From the NCBI RefSeq assembly GCF_001424945.1, contig NZ_LMCW01000001.1, positions 482,919 to 546,918 on the forward strand: 64,000 bases of DNA, written 5' to 3'. The position numbers and the translations under genes were made by a program. The notes below the pieces were generated by a model. The model did no database searches, was not told the origin of the DNA, and saw only the letters and a program-made list of their open reading frames with translations. Source of the DNA: Rhizobium sp. Root1203. GTDB lineage: Bacteria; Pseudomonadota; Alphaproteobacteria; Rhizobiales; Rhizobiaceae. Below are positions 1 through 8,893 of this stretch, piece after piece. Every line of letters starts with the position of its first letter. The stretch's first letter is position 1.

Positions 1-2
1 AA

Positions 3-665
3 ATGCTGTCGGAACAAATCGTGGATGGGCTCGAAGGCTGGCGGATTATGTCGGAGCGCCTCGCCGAGGAGACGTTTCGCGCGGTGTACGGCGCGGCTCC
101 CCTGCAGGCGGCCCTTGGAATCGATCCGGATTCCAGCCGTCCGCCGCGAAAGGCGCCCAAGAGTCTGTTGAGTGGCGCACTCCTGAAAACCCGCGTTGCC
201 GCCTTGAAAGAGAAGATCACGAAGGGTGGTCAATTGGAGGGCCTTGCGCGATCGCTACTCTATGTCGGCATGGCGCGGGGCAATGCTGATGAGCGCGGCT
301 TCGAGGCGATTCGAAAAATAAGGCGCGACCAGCCCGCGGCCAATCGGTTGACGCTCGCGGAGTTCAAGGCATTGGTGCGCGATCAATATTTCATGTTGCT
401 GATCGATGAGGCTGCCGCTCTTGCGGCAATTCCGGCACTCCTGCCGACAGATATCGACGAGCGCCGGAAGGCATTCGATGTTCTGCGCGATCTGTTGGAG
501 TCGTCTGGAACATTGGCAGGTGCTGCGGCCGAGCGGCTCGACCACGTGGCTGGCCTCTTTAGGCTCGACACGCCTGATCCTGGTGGCGACCCCGTCGCCA
601 GACCCATCGGCAAGACCGCTCGCTCACCAACGCGTCCTGATCGAAGAGAGGGGCTACCCCATTGA
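3..665 (+). CDS. DUF3141 family protein, C-terminal part (gene starts before the window)
   Basis: The reading frame is open from the first bases, so only the last ~220 residues are present. The charged helical C-terminal region, with a segment reading LSLAEF-like (LTLAEFKALVRDQYFMLL), matches my memory of DUF3141 proteins, which carry an alpha/beta-hydrolase core related to polyhydroxyalkanoate synthases; that core would lie outside the window. The stop overlaps the TTG start of the phosphotransacetylase gene by four bases (662-665), so the two are translationally coupled. In Sinorhizobium meliloti an operon of an upstream ORF with pta and ackA is reported to be PhoB-controlled and phosphate-stress induced; the promoter here would be outside the window. 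The family call is by recall, moderate certainty. Confidence 0.7.
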   Translation: MLSEQIVDGLEGWRIMSERLAEETFRAVYGAAPLQAALGIDPDSSRPPRKAPKSLLSGALLKTRVAALKEKITKGGQLEGLARSLLYVGMARGNADERGFEAIRKIRRDQPAANRLTLAEFKALVRDQYFMLLIDEAAALAAIPALLPTDIDERRKAFDVLRDLLESSGTLAGAAAERLDHVAGLFRLDTPDPGGDPVARPIGKTARSPTRPDRREGLPH

Positions 666-1618
666 TTGATCTGACCACGACAACGCCCAATCCCTCCAAA
701 TACGACCGCCTGATCGCCGCCGCACGGGAAGTGGCGCCGGCCGTGACGGTCGTGGCGCATCCCTGCGACGAGACCTCGCTGCAGGGGGCGCTTGACGCTG
801 CCGAAAGCGGATTGATCGTTCCGGTTCTGGTCGGACCGTCGGCCAAGATCCGGGAAGTGGCTGCGGGCAAGGGGCTCGATCTGAAAGACCACGAGATCGT
901 CGACGCTCCGCATAGTCACGGTGCCGCCGCCCAGGCGGTCGCCCTGATACGGGAGGGCAAGGGCGAACTCCTCATGAAGGGCAGCCTGCACACGGACGAA
1001 CTGATGCGCGAGGTCACGGCGTCCGCCACCGGCTTGCGCACCGAACGCCGGATCAGCCACGTTTTCGTGATGGACGTGCCCGGCTACCCCGATACGCTCT
1101 TCATCACAGATGCTGCCATCAACATCTTCCCGGACCTCGCTGTCAAACGCGACATCGTTCAGAATGCGATCGATCTCTGGACGACGATCGGGCTCGGTCA
1201 ACCACGCGTGGCAATCGTCTCCGCCGTAGAGACGGTGACGACAAAGATACCTTCGACCATAGACGCTGCGGCGCTGTGCAAGATGGCCGATCGCGGACAG
1301 ATCACCGGCGGGATACTCGACGGCCCGCTTGCTTTTGACAATGCTATAAGTCCGGAAGCGGCAAGCATTAAAGGGCTTACCTCGCCCGTCGCCGGCCGGG
1401 CACAGATCATCGTCGTGCCGGATCTCGAGTCAGGAAACATGCTGGCCAAGAACCTGACCTTTCTCTCGCATGCCGATGCCGCAGGCATCGTGCTCGGCGC
1501 GCGCGTGCCGATCGTGCTGACGTCTCGGGCGGACACTGTGCGTAGCCGTCTCGCGTCGTGCGCTGTTGCAACGCTCTACGCGGCGGCGCGGCGGCGCGGC
1601 GCGCAAGTGGTGGCCTGA
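662..1618 (+). CDS. pta: Phosphate acetyltransferase (PTA_PTB domain)
   Basis: Interconverts acetyl phosphate and acetyl-CoA in the cytoplasm. The 318-residue product is a stand-alone PTA_PTB domain without the N-terminal MaoC-like domain found in longer bifunctional relatives. Recognisable family segments are [10 protein letters not shown] near residue 55, [11 protein letters not shown] near 105, and the C-terminal ILG(A)[11 protein letters not shown] stretch. The start is TTG at 662, chosen because it overlaps the upstream stop (TTGA), and the acetate kinase gene follows after two bases. Together with ackA and the oppositely oriented phosphoketolase it forms an acetyl-phosphate node. A phosphate butyryltransferase role cannot be excluded from sequence alone. 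Confidence 0.9.
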   Translation: MIDLTTTTPNPSKYDRLIAAAREVAPAVTVVAHPCDETSLQGALDAAESGLIVPVLVGPSAKIREVAAGKGLDLKDHEIVDAPHSHGAAAQAVALIREGKGELLMKGSLHTDELMREVTASATGLRTERRISHVFVMDVPGYPDTLFITDAAINIFPDLAVKRDIVQNAIDLWTTIGLGQPRVAIVSAVETVTTKIPSTIDAAALCKMADRGQITGGILDGPLAFDNAISPEAASIKGLTSPVAGRAQIIVVPDLESGNMLAKNLTFLSHADAAGIVLGARVPIVLTSRADTVRSRLASCAVATLYAAARRRGAQVVA

Positions 1619-1620
1619 AC

Positions 1621-2799
1621 ATGGACGCAATCCTTGTCGTCAACGCAGGGTCGTCGAGCCTCAAATTCCAGATCTTCGAGGTGACCGATGGCGGCCTCAG
1701 GCGGTGCATTCGCGGCCAGATCGACGGCATCGGGACGCAGCCGCGCCTCGTGGCAAGAGGGCCTGACGGTGAGGTTTTGGTTGACCGCCGCTATGCGCCC
1801 GAGGTGGTCGACCACCTGCCGGCGGCGATCGCCGAAACACGCGCCTGGCTGCAGACGCTTGAGGGTTTTACCCTCCGGGCTATCGGCCATCGCGTCGTCC
1901 ACGGCGGTCCGGATTACGCAAGGCCGATCCTGATCGATCATGATATCCTGGACACGCTCGCCACCTTCCAGGAGCTTGCGCCACTGCACCAGCCAAACAA
2001 TTTGGCTCCGATCCGGCTCGCCATGGAGATCGATCCCGACGTGCCGCAGGTCGCCTGCTTTGATACGGCTTTTCATCGAGGCCACGCCCCCCATACGGAT
2101 TGTTACGCCTTGCCGGCGACCTACTACGAACAGGGCGTGCGGCGATACGGGTTCCATGGCCTCTCCTACGAATATATTGCCGAGCGATTGGCCGACGTCG
2201 CGCCTGACATTGCGGGCGGGCGCATCGTCGTTGCCCACCTCGGCAGCGGCGCTTCGATGTGCGCGATGAAAGAGGCGCGGAGCGTCGAGACGACGATGGG
2301 GTTTACTGCGCTCGACGGCTTGCCGATGAGCACCCGGCCAGGGCAGATGGATCCCGGTGTCGTGCTGTACCTGATCGATCAGCAGGGCATGACCGTGGCT
2401 GAGGTCACCGACCTTCTCTACAGAGCATCGGGCCTGAAGGGACTTTCCGGCATCTCCGGTGATATGCGTGACCTCCTTGCCAGCAAGGACCCGTGTGCCG
2501 CTTTCGCGATCGACCACTTCATTCATCGTTGTGCGCTCAGCGCCGGCATGCTTGCGGCGGCGCTCGGAGGTCTGGACGCCTTCGTGTTCACCGCCGGCGT
2601 CGGGGAGCACTCGGCTCCGATCCGCGCCCGCATCAGCGAACGGCTCGCCTGGCTCGGTGCCGAACTCGACCCCGCGGCAAACGAAGCGGGCGACACTCTC
2701 ATATCCACGCCAGCGAGCCGCGTTCGTCTTTACGTCCTGCCGACAGACGAGGAGCTGATGATTGCACGCCATACGCTTGCGCTCATCAATGCGTCCTGA
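1621..2799 (+). CDS. ackA: Acetate kinase
   Basis: Transfers phosphate from acetyl phosphate to ADP, giving acetate and ATP. The 392-residue protein has all family signatures: [13 protein letters not shown] at the N-terminus, CFDTAFH near residue 155, [16 protein letters not shown], the [16 protein letters not shown] block and a C-terminal [11 protein letters not shown]. An upstream in-frame extension to 1558 exists, but the ATG at 1621 begins exactly at the conserved [11 protein letters not shown] and lies two bases after the pta stop. It is operon-linked to pta before and fabI after. Propionate could also be a substrate, as for many acetate/propionate kinases. Confidence 0.97.
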   Translation: MDAILVVNAGSSSLKFQIFEVTDGGLRRCIRGQIDGIGTQPRLVARGPDGEVLVDRRYAPEVVDHLPAAIAETRAWLQTLEGFTLRAIGHRVVHGGPDYARPILIDHDILDTLATFQELAPLHQPNNLAPIRLAMEIDPDVPQVACFDTAFHRGHAPHTDCYALPATYYEQGVRRYGFHGLSYEYIAERLADVAPDIAGGRIVVAHLGSGASMCAMKEARSVETTMGFTALDGLPMSTRPGQMDPGVVLYLIDQQGMTVAEVTDLLYRASGLKGLSGISGDMRDLLASKDPCAAFAIDHFIHRCALSAGMLAAALGGLDAFVFTAGVGEHSAPIRARISERLAWLGAELDPAANEAGDTLISTPASRVRLYVLPTDEELMIARHTLALINAS

Positions 2800-2824
2800 A
2801 GCCAATCTCGAGGAGATGCAACCA

Positions 2825-3610
2825 ATGTCCGCTCCGGTCATCAACGCACAGCTTCTCAGGGGTCGAAAGGGGCTGATCGTTGGCATCGCCAATGATCGCT
2901 CCATCGCCTGGGGCTGTGCACGGGCTTTCCACGCCTTCGGCGCTGAACTTGCGGTTACTTATCTCAACGACAAAGCCAGGCCCTTCGTGGAACCGCTCGC
3001 CGGTGAGGTAGAAGCATCGATCTTCATGCCGCTGGACGTCTCTGTTCCCGGTCAGCTCGAAGCGGTCTTCGACCGTATCGCCAGCACCTGGGGTGAGCTC
3101 GATTTCGTTGTCCACTCGATAGCCTTCTCACCCAAGGACACGCTCGGCGGCCGTGTCGTCGATGTGCCTCGTGAGGGTTTTCTGACGACAATGGATATCT
3201 CCTGCTGGTCATTTATCCGCATGGCTCATCTGGCCGAGCCGCTGATGAAGAACGGCGGCACGCTGTTCACGATGACTTATTACGGATCGCAGATGGTCGT
3301 CGAAAACTACAACGTCATGGGTGTGGCGAAGGCGGCGCTGGAATGCGCCGTGCGCTATCTGGCAGCCGAACTCGGGCCAAAGGGGATCAGGGTGCACGCC
3401 ATCTCGCCCGGCGCGCTGGCCACGCGTGCGGCCTCGGGGATTCCCGAGTTCGACGAGCTGCTGGAAAAGACCAAGTCGAAGTCGCCGGCCCGGGAGCTCA
3501 TCGACATCGACGACGTCGGTGTCGCCACGGCCTTTCTCGCGCACGATGCCGCCCGCCTGATTACCGGACAGGTGCTCTATGTGGATGGCGGATATCATAT
3601 CGTCGACTGA
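2825..3610 (+). CDS. fabI: Enoyl-[acyl-carrier-protein] reductase (NADH), FabI type
   Basis: Short-chain dehydrogenase that reduces enoyl-ACP in the last step of fatty-acid elongation. The 261-residue product has the FabI-type nucleotide loop (GLIVGIANDRSIAWG, residues 16-30) and the Y-x6-K catalytic pair at Tyr162 and Lys169 in YNVMGVAK, plus the FabI hallmark TRAASGI. The start at 2825 has an AGGAG sequence nine bases upstream. As part of a pta-ackA operon it may be a second, specialised FabI rather than the housekeeping copy; a rhizobial genome usually has another fabI elsewhere. Why an ENR sits in an acetyl-phosphate operon is not clear from sequence. Confidence 0.93.
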   Translation: MSAPVINAQLLRGRKGLIVGIANDRSIAWGCARAFHAFGAELAVTYLNDKARPFVEPLAGEVEASIFMPLDVSVPGQLEAVFDRIASTWGELDFVVHSIAFSPKDTLGGRVVDVPREGFLTTMDISCWSFIRMAHLAEPLMKNGGTLFTMTYYGSQMVVENYNVMGVAKAALECAVRYLAAELGPKGIRVHAISPGALATRAASGIPEFDELLEKTKSKSPARELIDIDDVGVATAFLAHDAARLITGQVLYVDGGYHIVD

Positions 3611-3627
3611 ACATCCGGCGAAAGTCG

Positions 3628-3643
3628 CGGTGCGATAGCACCG
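3628..3643. terminator. Hairpin between convergent operons
   Basis: A six-base perfect stem CGGTGC/GCACCG with a GATA loop lies in the 43-base gap between the fabI stop and the stop of the convergent glycoamylase-like gene. There is no clear T-run on either side, so it is a candidate bidirectional terminator only. Confidence 0.45.
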
Positions 3644-3653
3644 GTAACGCCTT

Positions 3654-4973
3654 CTAGAGCCAGCCGCCGGAAAATCCCGCGCGCCGCAACCCGGTTACAA
3701 CGGGTTTGGATTGACGCATTATGTTCCAGAGCAAGCCCGTCCGATAGTTTTCGATCATCAGCACAACCGGTCCTTGGTCGATGCCGAAATGATAGGGGCT
3801 CACCCACCAGCCCGTAGAACTATTCTCGACGGGATATGTCTGGTTGAATGACGGTTTGAAACCGTAAAGCCGCGTCATGCCGAGGTTCATCCGCGCAAAG
3901 TGGCGAATGGTTGGCACGACGATTTCCGGCGCAAACGGCAGCGAGGCCACGACGACCCATGGCGCTACAGTTCCATCGTCGGGTCCGAAAGGCGCACCCC
4001 TGGCAATGTAGTCGAAGAACTCGCGATCGACTCCCTCCAGCTTCCGCTTGCCCCAACCAGGCCCGTCGCACGCAGTGAACCCCCAGCAATGCTCGCCATA
4101 TCCGGCAAAGTTCATCGGGTTGCGGATTGCATATTCCTGCTGGACATATGTCGCATGCCGGCTGTTTTGGAAATAGTCGCTGTCGTGCTCGCGCATGAAT
4201 GCGTCCCTGATGCCTCGAAAGTCGATCCACATGTGCGAGAGCTGATGCGTAAAGAGCGGCCCCGAATACAGAAGTTCGCGGCCGTAGATATTTCTCCACT
4301 CGTAGCGCTCAGTGTAGGCGTCATAGGATTCCGGGGGCAATGGATGAGTCGGGGATCCGAGGCCAAGGATGTATAGGAGCAGGCCTTCATCGTAGCCACG
4401 CCACCGATAGGGGATGAAGCCGCTCTCCGGATGCCAGCCATGCGTTAGGGTGGCACCGCCGTTGCGAGCCCAATTCCAATCTGCTCGTTCGTACAGCGCC
4501 ATCGCAAGCTGACGGATTTCCACCTCATCGGCCTTGTCGCCATCAAAGTACGCGGCGACGGTCAAGGCACCCACGAACAAGAAGGCCGAGTCAATCGTTG
4601 ACAGTTCGCACTGCCACGCGCGCCGCCCGGTTTCGATGTCAAGAAAATGGTAGAAAAAGCCTTTGTACCCCGATGAATCGGTCTCCGGCCCCTGCGGGCA
4701 GGCCATGAGATATCTCAATCTGCTGCGGGTGATCTTTGCGGCAAACTCGCGGATAAGAATGCCGCGCTCTACAACAACCGGGATAGTCGCCAGCGCCATT
4801 CCAATCGCTGCGATGCTTGCGGGGGTATTGGGTTCTGTCTTGTCGCGAACCAGTCCGTTGTCCGGATTTGTGCAGTGGAGATAGTACAACAGGGTGGTGA
4901 ATTGCAATCGACTGAGGTCCTGCTCGGTCGGCAGGCGGTCGAAATCCGCGTCCGTTGAGAGCGTTTCGGCCAT
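3654..4973 (-). CDS. Glycoamylase-like domain protein (GH144-type, putative beta-1,2-glucan hydrolase)
   Basis: The 439-residue protein reads as one glycoamylase-like (alpha/alpha)6 domain, with family segments SSGYKGFFYHFLD near residue 102, LSTIDSAFLFVGAL near 125, GFIPYRWRGYDEG near 190, and GEHCWGFTACDGPG near 295. The same fold occurs in the middle of cyclic beta-1,2-glucan synthase (NdvB) and in GH144 endo-beta-1,2-glucanases. I see no signal peptide, so a cytoplasmic location is likely. It starts five bases after the stop of the NdvB-like GH94 protein, so the two are co-translated and probably act on the same glucan. Substrate is inferred from this pairing; another beta-glucan is possible. 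Confidence 0.82.
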   Translation of the reverse strand: MAETLSTDADFDRLPTEQDLSRLQFTTLLYYLHCTNPDNGLVRDKTEPNTPASIAAIGMALATIPVVVERGILIREFAAKITRSRLRYLMACPQGPETDSSGYKGFFYHFLDIETGRRAWQCELSTIDSAFLFVGALTVAAYFDGDKADEVEIRQLAMALYERADWNWARNGGATLTHGWHPESGFIPYRWRGYDEGLLLYILGLGSPTHPLPPESYDAYTERYEWRNIYGRELLYSGPLFTHQLSHMWIDFRGIRDAFMREHDSDYFQNSRHATYVQQEYAIRNPMNFAGYGEHCWGFTACDGPGWGKRKLEGVDREFFDYIARGAPFGPDDGTVAPWVVVASLPFAPEIVVPTIRHFARMNLGMTRLYGFKPSFNQTYPVENSSTGWWVSPYHFGIDQGPVVLMIENYRTGLLWNIMRQSKPVVTGLRRAGFSGGWL

Positions 4974-4978
4974 GTCCG

Positions 4979-7900
4979 CTAACCAATTCCGACGTGTACA
5001 TCATGCAGGCGTCCGTCTTCCACAAGCGGGACGCTTGCGTTCGGGACAGGTTCCCCGTCCAGCGTGACGGAGTACACGCCTCGGCCGATGCCTTTTGAAT
5101 TGTCAAAACGGATGCGGTAGGTCGCCGATCCATGTCGGTAGGTAATCTCATAGGCGGGCCAGCCTGTCGGAACGCACGGCGCGAACCGCAGAAATGCGCC
5201 TTGCCGGTGAAAGCCAAGGATTGCCTCGAGCGCTACGCGATAAAACCAACTGGCCGACCCGGTGTACCATGCCCACCCACCGCGACCCGTGTGTGGCGCC
5301 GCGCCATAGACATCCGCGCAGACCACGTAGGGTTCCACCTTGTAGCGCTCGATTTGGTCTTTCGTTGCGCCATGGCAAATTGGATTGATAAGGTTCCAGA
5401 GCTTTAAGGCGAGATCGCCATCGCCCTGCAGGGCCGTTGCCCAGACGACCCAGGTCGCGGCGTGGGTGTATTGGCCGCCGTTTTCCCGGATGCCAGGGAC
5501 GTAGCCTTTGATGTAGCCGGGTTGCAGCACGCCTTTGTCGAAAGGTGGGTCGAAGAGTTTGATCATCTTGTCCGCCGGGAGTACGAGCCGCTCGTGAACC
5601 GCACGCATCGCCTGCGCCGCACGTTTCGCATCCGCCTCGCCGGAAATGACAGCCCAGGCTTGGGGGAGGGCGTCGATCTGGCACTCGTCGTTCAGGGATG
5701 ACCCGAGCGGTGTGCCGTCGTCGAAATATGCCCGGCGATACCAGCCGCCGTCCCAGGCGTTGGCTTCGATAGCCTTGCGCAGCGCCTCGACCCGATCGCG
5801 GCACCAGGCGGTTCTGTTTTGATCTCCACGCGACGATGAAATCTCGGCAAATGATTTCAGGACCGTGAGGAAAAACCAGCCGTTCCAGACGCTCTCGCCC
5901 TTGCCTTCGGCGCCGACCTTGTTCATGCCGTCGTTCCAGTCACCGGTCCCCATGAGGGGAAGGCCGTGGCGGCCCAATCGATAGCCATGCTCCAGCGCAC
6001 GGACGCAGTGTTCGTAGACGGAGCCGAACTGTTCGCTGGTCGCCGGTTGGTTGAAGTCTTCTTCCTGGCCGTCTTTCAGCACCGGTGACGTGATGAAGGG
6101 AACCATTTCATCAAGCAGTTGGACGTCGCCGGTCGTCGACACGTAGTGGTGGACGACCAGAGGCAGGAAATAGAGGTCATCGGTGATGCGGGTACGCACG
6201 CCGATGCCCGATGGAGGATGCCACCAGTGCTGGACGTCTCCCTCCTCAAATTGCCGTGCTGCCGATCGCAGGATATGAGAGCGGGTCTCGCTCGGCCTGC
6301 TGTAGACCAGAGCCATCACGTCCTGGAGCTGATCCCTGAATCCGTAAGCGCCTCCGGACTGATAATTGGACGTGCGCGCCCAGACACGGCACGCCAAGAC
6401 CTGGTACAACAACCAGCGATTCATCATCAAGTCCAAGCCGGGATCGGGCGTGCTCACCTGGATCGAGTTTAGAATATCATCCCATTGGCGCGAGACAGCC
6501 GACAGGCTTGAGACTGCACGCTCAGGGTCGGCGTGTTCGTGGACCAGCCTGTGGACTTCACCGAGGTCGATGGCTTCTCCCAGAACAAAGACGACTTCCC
6601 GGCTTTCGCCGGGCGACAGGGAAATGTCCACCATCAGCGCCGCGCAGGGATCCAGCATTGGGCCGAACCGTTCGGCGAGATCGGTTCGCAGCATCGCCGC
6701 AGGCTGACATACGGAACCATAGTTGCCGAGAAACTCAGTACGATCGGATGTTGCCGAACGCGGCGGCTCACTGGCGGCTGCGAAAGCCAGTTTCCCGGCA
6801 AAGTCTCCGCCCCAGGGGTTTCTGGCCACGATAGCGCCCGACCGCGTATCCCGCGAGCAGACAATCCGCGTCGCCGCGTCTTCGCGGTGTGTCCCAAGGA
6901 CCCACTCAGCGAAATAGGTTGCGGTGACGTGCCGAGCTCGAACATCATCGTTCGTAAGTCTGAGACGAATGATCTTGACCGGATCGTTGAGCGGAACGGA
7001 GATCGTGAGCTCTTGATTGAGATGACGGCTGTGACCGATATAACGGCTGTAGCCTTGGCCGTGACGAACGGTCACCGCCGCACCAGGGCCGATAGGTAGC
7101 GGTGTCGGCGTCCAGATGTCACCGGTTTCTTCATCTCGCAAATAGAGGACCTCGCCAGGCATGTCCGCAATTGGATCGTTGGACCATGGCGTCAGGCGGT
7201 TCATCTGACTGTTCTGCGACCAGGTGTAACCAAGACCAGCTTCTGTCGTCAGGCAGCCAAATTCGGGATTCGCGATCACATTGGTCCATGGCGCAGGCGG
7301 CAGGGCAGGGGCGCGTGGTTTGGCGGCGTCGACGAGCACGACGTATTCACGTCCATCGGATGTGAACCCGCCCAACTCGTTCCAGTATAGCAATTTCTCG
7401 GCCGGTTCAGGAGGCGGGGCTGCGGGTTGCTTGTTCGGCCGAGCGGTCAGGGTCGACGGAAGAGGTGGCAGTGTCGGAAAGGGTCGTTTGAGTTGCTCGC
7501 CAAGGTCACCACCACTTCCCAGCAGGACGACGCGCGCGGCGGCAACGATGGTCGCCAGATGGTCGCCTTCCGTAGAAAGGACGAAAATCCCTCCAGGTTT
7601 GCTGATCATTTCGCCGTATGGGCCGGATCGCAGCTTTCCGGTCAGCCGCCTGACGCTCGCCGCACCGCCCTCCTCAAGCAGGACCAGGTCAAATCTCAAG
7701 CCCCTCCGCCGAGCGAAATCGTAGCCCGTCGTAACCTGGCGAACGAGGGTGTGATCCCGATCTCCATTCGTGCGGACCAGGGCGATCGGAAGGTCGCCGG
7801 AAATCCCTTGAGCCCAGAGAGCGGCTCGATCCAATCGCTCTGTCGGGAGAGCGGTTGCCTGTCGCATGGCCGGGTTCGCAAACAAGACGCTCCCAGCCAA

Positions 7901-8887
7901 TCGATTGAACAACGACACCTCGTCAGGCTTCAGGCCAAGCGTCCGAAGCTCGGTTTCATATCGCTCGGATGCCGCGAGGAACGCCCGCTCGGCAGCATCG
8001 ATATTCGCGTATCTCCGAGCGATGCCGTCCACCGTTGACTGATCATCTGCGGCTCCCGTGACGAAGGCGAGGCGTGCCTCACCGCCGGGGGACAATCGAA
8101 CAACCCTTCGCAAACAGAAAACCGGGTCGAGAACGGGGCCAGTCGTCCCGGAAAGCGGTGCGCCTTCGTCGAAGATCGCGGGACTGGCCGTTGTTCGGCC
8201 CCGGCCAAGAAATCTCAGCCGATCAGTTTCATACTGTAACTCCTGGGGCTGCGGTAGGTCGGATGAGGAAACGTGGACTGCCCACGTGGCTTTTTCCCCG
8301 GACGCGCGAGGCCTGCGGCGCGCAAACAAGGCGCCTGTTGCCTCGTCGAACCGGGTTTCGACAAACAGCTTGGCGAAGGCCGGATGCGCCATGTCCGCAC
8401 GACGATTGTTGAGGCAGACCTCGGCATAGCTTGTCAATTCGAGGATACGCTCGCCGGTGCCATGGTTCGTGACGCTGAGCATGCGCACTTCTGCGTCCAC
8501 ATCCGTTGCGACGCAGATTTTCCAGAGGATCTCGATATCGCCGGCATGACAGCGGAACTCGGCTCTGTCTCCAAAAAAGGCGTGTTGGTAGACGTGTCCC
8601 GGTCGGGGCCGCGGCTGCCTTCCTATGGACCAGAGGTCGTTGCCCGATAGATCCCGGACATAACAAAACTGGCCCCAGCAATCGCGCGTCCTGTCCTCAC
8701 GCCACCGCGTAACGTCCAGGTCTTGCCAGGTTGCGTACCCGGTGCCGGCGGCCGTGGCCAGGACGCTGTACCGATCGTTGGAAAGCAAGGCGATGGCGGA
8801 GCCGGGGTGAACCGGCTCACCGACGCTGTTTTGCCATACGGTCTTGGACGCACTCGTTGCCACTGGAACCTCCGTTCGACGGGACAT
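4979..8887 (-). CDS. NdvB-like protein, GT36-associated/GH94 phosphorylase half only
   Basis: A 1302-residue protein that matches the C-terminal half of cyclic beta-1,2-glucan synthase. Order: a GT36-associated beta domain (~25-290), a linker region with an enzyme-like segment, a second GT36-associated domain (~510-780), a GH94 (alpha/alpha)6 catalytic domain (~800-1215, including GGAYGFRDQLQDVMALV) and a small beta tail. The GH94 general-acid motif is intact as GDWND, first Asp at residue 983 (5939-5941). The membrane-bound GT84 synthase part and the glycoamylase part of NdvB are missing; the latter is the next gene. Likely it phosphorolyses beta-1,2-linked glucose oligomers to glucose 1-phosphate. 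It starts six bases after the phosphoketolase stop. It is not a synthase on its own. Confidence 0.88.
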   Translation of the reverse strand: MSRRTEVPVATSASKTVWQNSVGEPVHPGSAIALLSNDRYSVLATAAGTGYATWQDLDVTRWREDRTRDCWGQFCYVRDLSGNDLWSIGRQPRPRPGHVYQHAFFGDRAEFRCHAGDIEILWKICVATDVDAEVRMLSVTNHGTGERILELTSYAEVCLNNRRADMAHPAFAKLFVETRFDEATGALFARRRPRASGEKATWAVHVSSSDLPQPQELQYETDRLRFLGRGRTTASPAIFDEGAPLSGTTGPVLDPVFCLRRVVRLSPGGEARLAFVTGAADDQSTVDGIARRYANIDAAERAFLAASERYETELRTLGLKPDEVSLFNRLAGSVLFANPAMRQATALPTERLDRAALWAQGISGDLPIALVRTNGDRDHTLVRQVTTGYDFARRRGLRFDLVLLEEGGAASVRRLTGKLRSGPYGEMISKPGGIFVLSTEGDHLATIVAAARVVLLGSGGDLGEQLKRPFPTLPPLPSTLTARPNKQPAAPPPEPAEKLLYWNELGGFTSDGREYVVLVDAAKPRAPALPPAPWTNVIANPEFGCLTTEAGLGYTWSQNSQMNRLTPWSNDPIADMPGEVLYLRDEETGDIWTPTPLPIGPGAAVTVRHGQGYSRYIGHSRHLNQELTISVPLNDPVKIIRLRLTNDDVRARHVTATYFAEWVLGTHREDAATRIVCSRDTRSGAIVARNPWGGDFAGKLAFAAASEPPRSATSDRTEFLGNYGSVCQPAAMLRTDLAERFGPMLDPCAALMVDISLSPGESREVVFVLGEAIDLGEVHRLVHEHADPERAVSSLSAVSRQWDDILNSIQVSTPDPGLDLMMNRWLLYQVLACRVWARTSNYQSGGAYGFRDQLQDVMALVYSRPSETRSHILRSAARQFEEGDVQHWWHPPSGIGVRTRITDDLYFLPLVVHHYVSTTGDVQLLDEMVPFITSPVLKDGQEEDFNQPATSEQFGSVYEHCVRALEHGYRLGRHGLPLMGTGDWNDGMNKVGAEGKGESVWNGWFFLTVLKSFAEISSSRGDQNRTAWCRDRVEALRKAIEANAWDGGWYRRAYFDDGTPLGSSLNDECQIDALPQAWAVISGEADAKRAAQAMRAVHERLVLPADKMIKLFDPPFDKGVLQPGYIKGYVPGIRENGGQYTHAATWVVWATALQGDGDLALKLWNLINPICHGATKDQIERYKVEPYVVCADVYGAAPHTGRGGWAWYTGSASWFYRVALEAILGFHRQGAFLRFAPCVPTGWPAYEITYRHGSATYRIRFDNSKGIGRGVYSVTLDGEPVPNASVPLVEDGRLHDVHVGIG

Positions 8888-8893
8888 TGGTGC

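Noticed and set aside
1576..2904. 442-codon open frame on the - strand
   Set aside because: It lies opposite ackA and fabI, has no ribosome-binding site or recognisable domain, and arises from codon bias of high-GC genes.
4979..8887. Full cyclic beta-1,2-glucan synthase
   Set aside because: No membrane helices or GT84 region; only the C-terminal half domains are present.
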